Shown here in pieces: positions 5,195 to 6,266 of a stretch of DNA of 6,266 nucleotides. This stretch comes from Promethearchaeota archaeon (GTDB lineage: Archaea > Asgardarchaeota > Lokiarchaeia > Sigyniarchaeales > SOKP01): the NCBI GenBank assembly GCA_019058135.1, contig JAHLWE010000536.1, positions 1 to 6,266 on the forward strand, in the 5' to 3' direction. Position 1 is the stretch's first letter. Each line of letters begins with the position of its first letter. The position numbers and the translations under genes were made by a program. Below the pieces are notes generated by a model that searched no databases, was not told the DNA's origin, and worked only from the letters and a program-made list of their open reading frames with translations.

Positions 5195-6266
5195 ATGTTT
5201 GAGAGAGACAATAACGGTATTTTGAAAATCAAGACGGTTTTTGTTAGAGAATCATTATTAATAATTGCTGGAGTTGCAATTAGAGTAATTATGATAATTT
5301 ATTATTATTTTAGCCATTTAGATCCTAATGTATCATGGGGAGATGTTTCTGTAAATTTTCACACAACAGACTCGATGTTTACTGGTGAATGGATTTGGGA
5401 GGCAACCGAGTTAGAATATCCACCTTTAACTTTATACCTATTATTAATAGTCAAATTTATCTCATTTAATTCTATTGAAGTATTCGCATTTTATGCATTT
5501 CTCTTGGATTTAATAGTATCTCTGTCATTTTATTTTATTTTAAAAAAATTTGATGTCCCTAAAAGAAATTTGGCTTTAGGGTTATTTTTAATTAATCCAT
5601 TTTTGTTTTTAAATAATGTTTTCAGCCCCATTAATTGTGGCTATCATATTACTGACAGTTTTTTTTATATCTTTCTAATTCTTTCATTATTTTATTATCC
5701 AAATGAAAATAAATCATTTTTTTATCTTTTTTCAGGATTAACTATGTGTTCTAAATGGTTTACTTTACCTGCTGCACCTTATTTTTTCTTAAAATATTTA
5801 TTTGAAAAAAATTGGGGTGAGATCAAAAAACTATCTATTTTTCTAGGTATACCGTTAATAATTTTTTTAATTAGTCCAATTTTATATCTACCTAATTATT
5901 TGGATCTCTATATAAATTGGGTTACAGGAGTAAATACAACAAGTTTTGAGGGTCTTCCTATAATAATTAAATTAATTCCAATAAGTTTAATTTTCATATT
6001 GTATTTACTTTTTCGATTAAAAAAAGCAGACCTTTTAGAAATTACTTTCTTTTCAATAATAGTTATGTTTTCTATTATGTTTTGGAGTAGATTTTATGTT
6101 AGATATTTCACTCCTTTAATTCTATATGGTCATTTGAAAACCAACAATAATATTTTCAAGATAGATATTAATTTAAAAATCACACGAATTTATTTCAAGG
6201 TAGGTAATCATTTATTTACATTAGCTTTATCTGTACTAGGATGTATTGCAGAAATTGCAATAATTC
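5195..6266 (+). CDS. Multi-pass GT-C-type glycosyltransferase, N-terminal part (3' end cut by window edge)
   Basis: The frame is open from ATG at 5195 through the window end (357 residues, no stop). The protein is strongly hydrophobic, with about ten membrane segments so far (starting near 19-39, 76-91, 95-117, 125-143, 155-168, 173-203, 213-232, 254-274, 279-296 and 335-357). After the first segment comes an acidic loop (residues 40-75) with LDPN, WGDV and TTDSMF, followed by the EYPPL motif at 74-78. A D-containing first loop and a YPP motif before the second helix are typical of GT-C polyprenyl-phosphate-dependent glycosyltransferases such as GT87/DUF2029 and PIG-M-like mannosyltransferases. 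TDSF at 153-156, SKWFTLPAAP at 186-195 and RYFTPL at 303-308 fit recurring positions in these enzymes. The enzyme probably transfers a sugar from a lipid-phosphate donor on the outer face; the acceptor is unknown. The start is chosen because the first helix follows it and a TATA-like box lies 25 bases upstream. It is divergent from the GT2 gene with 96 bases between starts. Confidence 0.8.
   Translation, partial: MFERDNNGILKIKTVFVRESLLIIAGVAIRVIMIIYYYFSHLDPNVSWGDVSVNFHTTDSMFTGEWIWEATELEYPPLTLYLLLIVKFISFNSIEVFAFYAFLLDLIVSLSFYFILKKFDVPKRNLALGLFLINPFLFLNNVFSPINCGYHITDSFFYIFLILSLFYYPNENKSFFYLFSGLTMCSKWFTLPAAPYFFLKYLFEKNWGEIKKLSIFLGIPLIIFLISPILYLPNYLDLYINWVTGVNTTSFEGLPIIIKLIPISLIFILYLLFRLKKADLLEITFFSIIVMFSIMFWSRFYVRYFTPLILYGHLKTNNNIFKIDINLKITRIYFKVGNHLFTLALSVLGCIAEIAII

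Overview
The window looks like a piece of an AT-rich archaeal chromosome, most likely from an Asgard archaeon (Promethearchaeota) of Lokiarchaeia type. The main evidence is a gene running off the left edge, whose protein has two gelsolin-type domains. Such actin-regulator domains are a eukaryotic signature otherwise characteristic of Asgard archaea. Supporting signs are archaeal TATA-type promoter boxes about 25-31 bases before most start codons (leaderless or nearly leaderless transcripts), oligo-T terminator candidates, and flippase-like and glycosyltransferase genes of the kind used in dolichol-linked glycosylation. No rRNA, tRNA, CRISPR array or mobile element is visible.

Layout, left to right. 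Positions 1-900 (minus) hold the gelsolin-like gene, cut at its 3' end. It encodes two gelsolin repeats, a Pro-Glu-Lys repeat linker, and the start of a zinc-ribbon-like CPKC motif. Positions 1024-2397 (minus) hold a complete PLP-dependent fold-type I aminotransferase with an N-terminal stretch of roughly 90 residues before the recognisable catalytic region. A 158-bp divergent promoter region with a small inverted repeat follows. Positions 2556-3164 (plus) encode a lysine/glutamate-rich helical protein with regularly spaced aromatic residues and a C-terminal membrane anchor; its function is not recognised. Positions 3332-4381 (plus) encode a multi-pass membrane protein of the lysylphosphatidylglycerol-synthase TM / flippase-like family. 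It converges, with only 3 bases between stop codons, on a family 2 glycosyltransferase of ALG5/dolichyl-phosphate glucosyltransferase type (4385-5098, minus). Positions 5195-6266 (plus) hold the 5' part of a divergently transcribed multi-pass GT-C-type glycosyltransferase, cut by the right edge.

The right half (3332-6266) reads as a small lipid-linked glycosylation neighbourhood. The GT2 enzyme would load a sugar onto a polyprenyl-phosphate on the cytosolic side, a GT-C enzyme would use such a lipid-linked donor on the outer face, and the flippase-like protein could move or handle the lipid. The GT2 plus flippase-like pairing mirrors the domain fusion of haloarchaeal AglD. The left half is not obviously linked to this pathway. 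There is no gene-free stretch above 300 bases; the longest gap is 167 bases (3165-3331).
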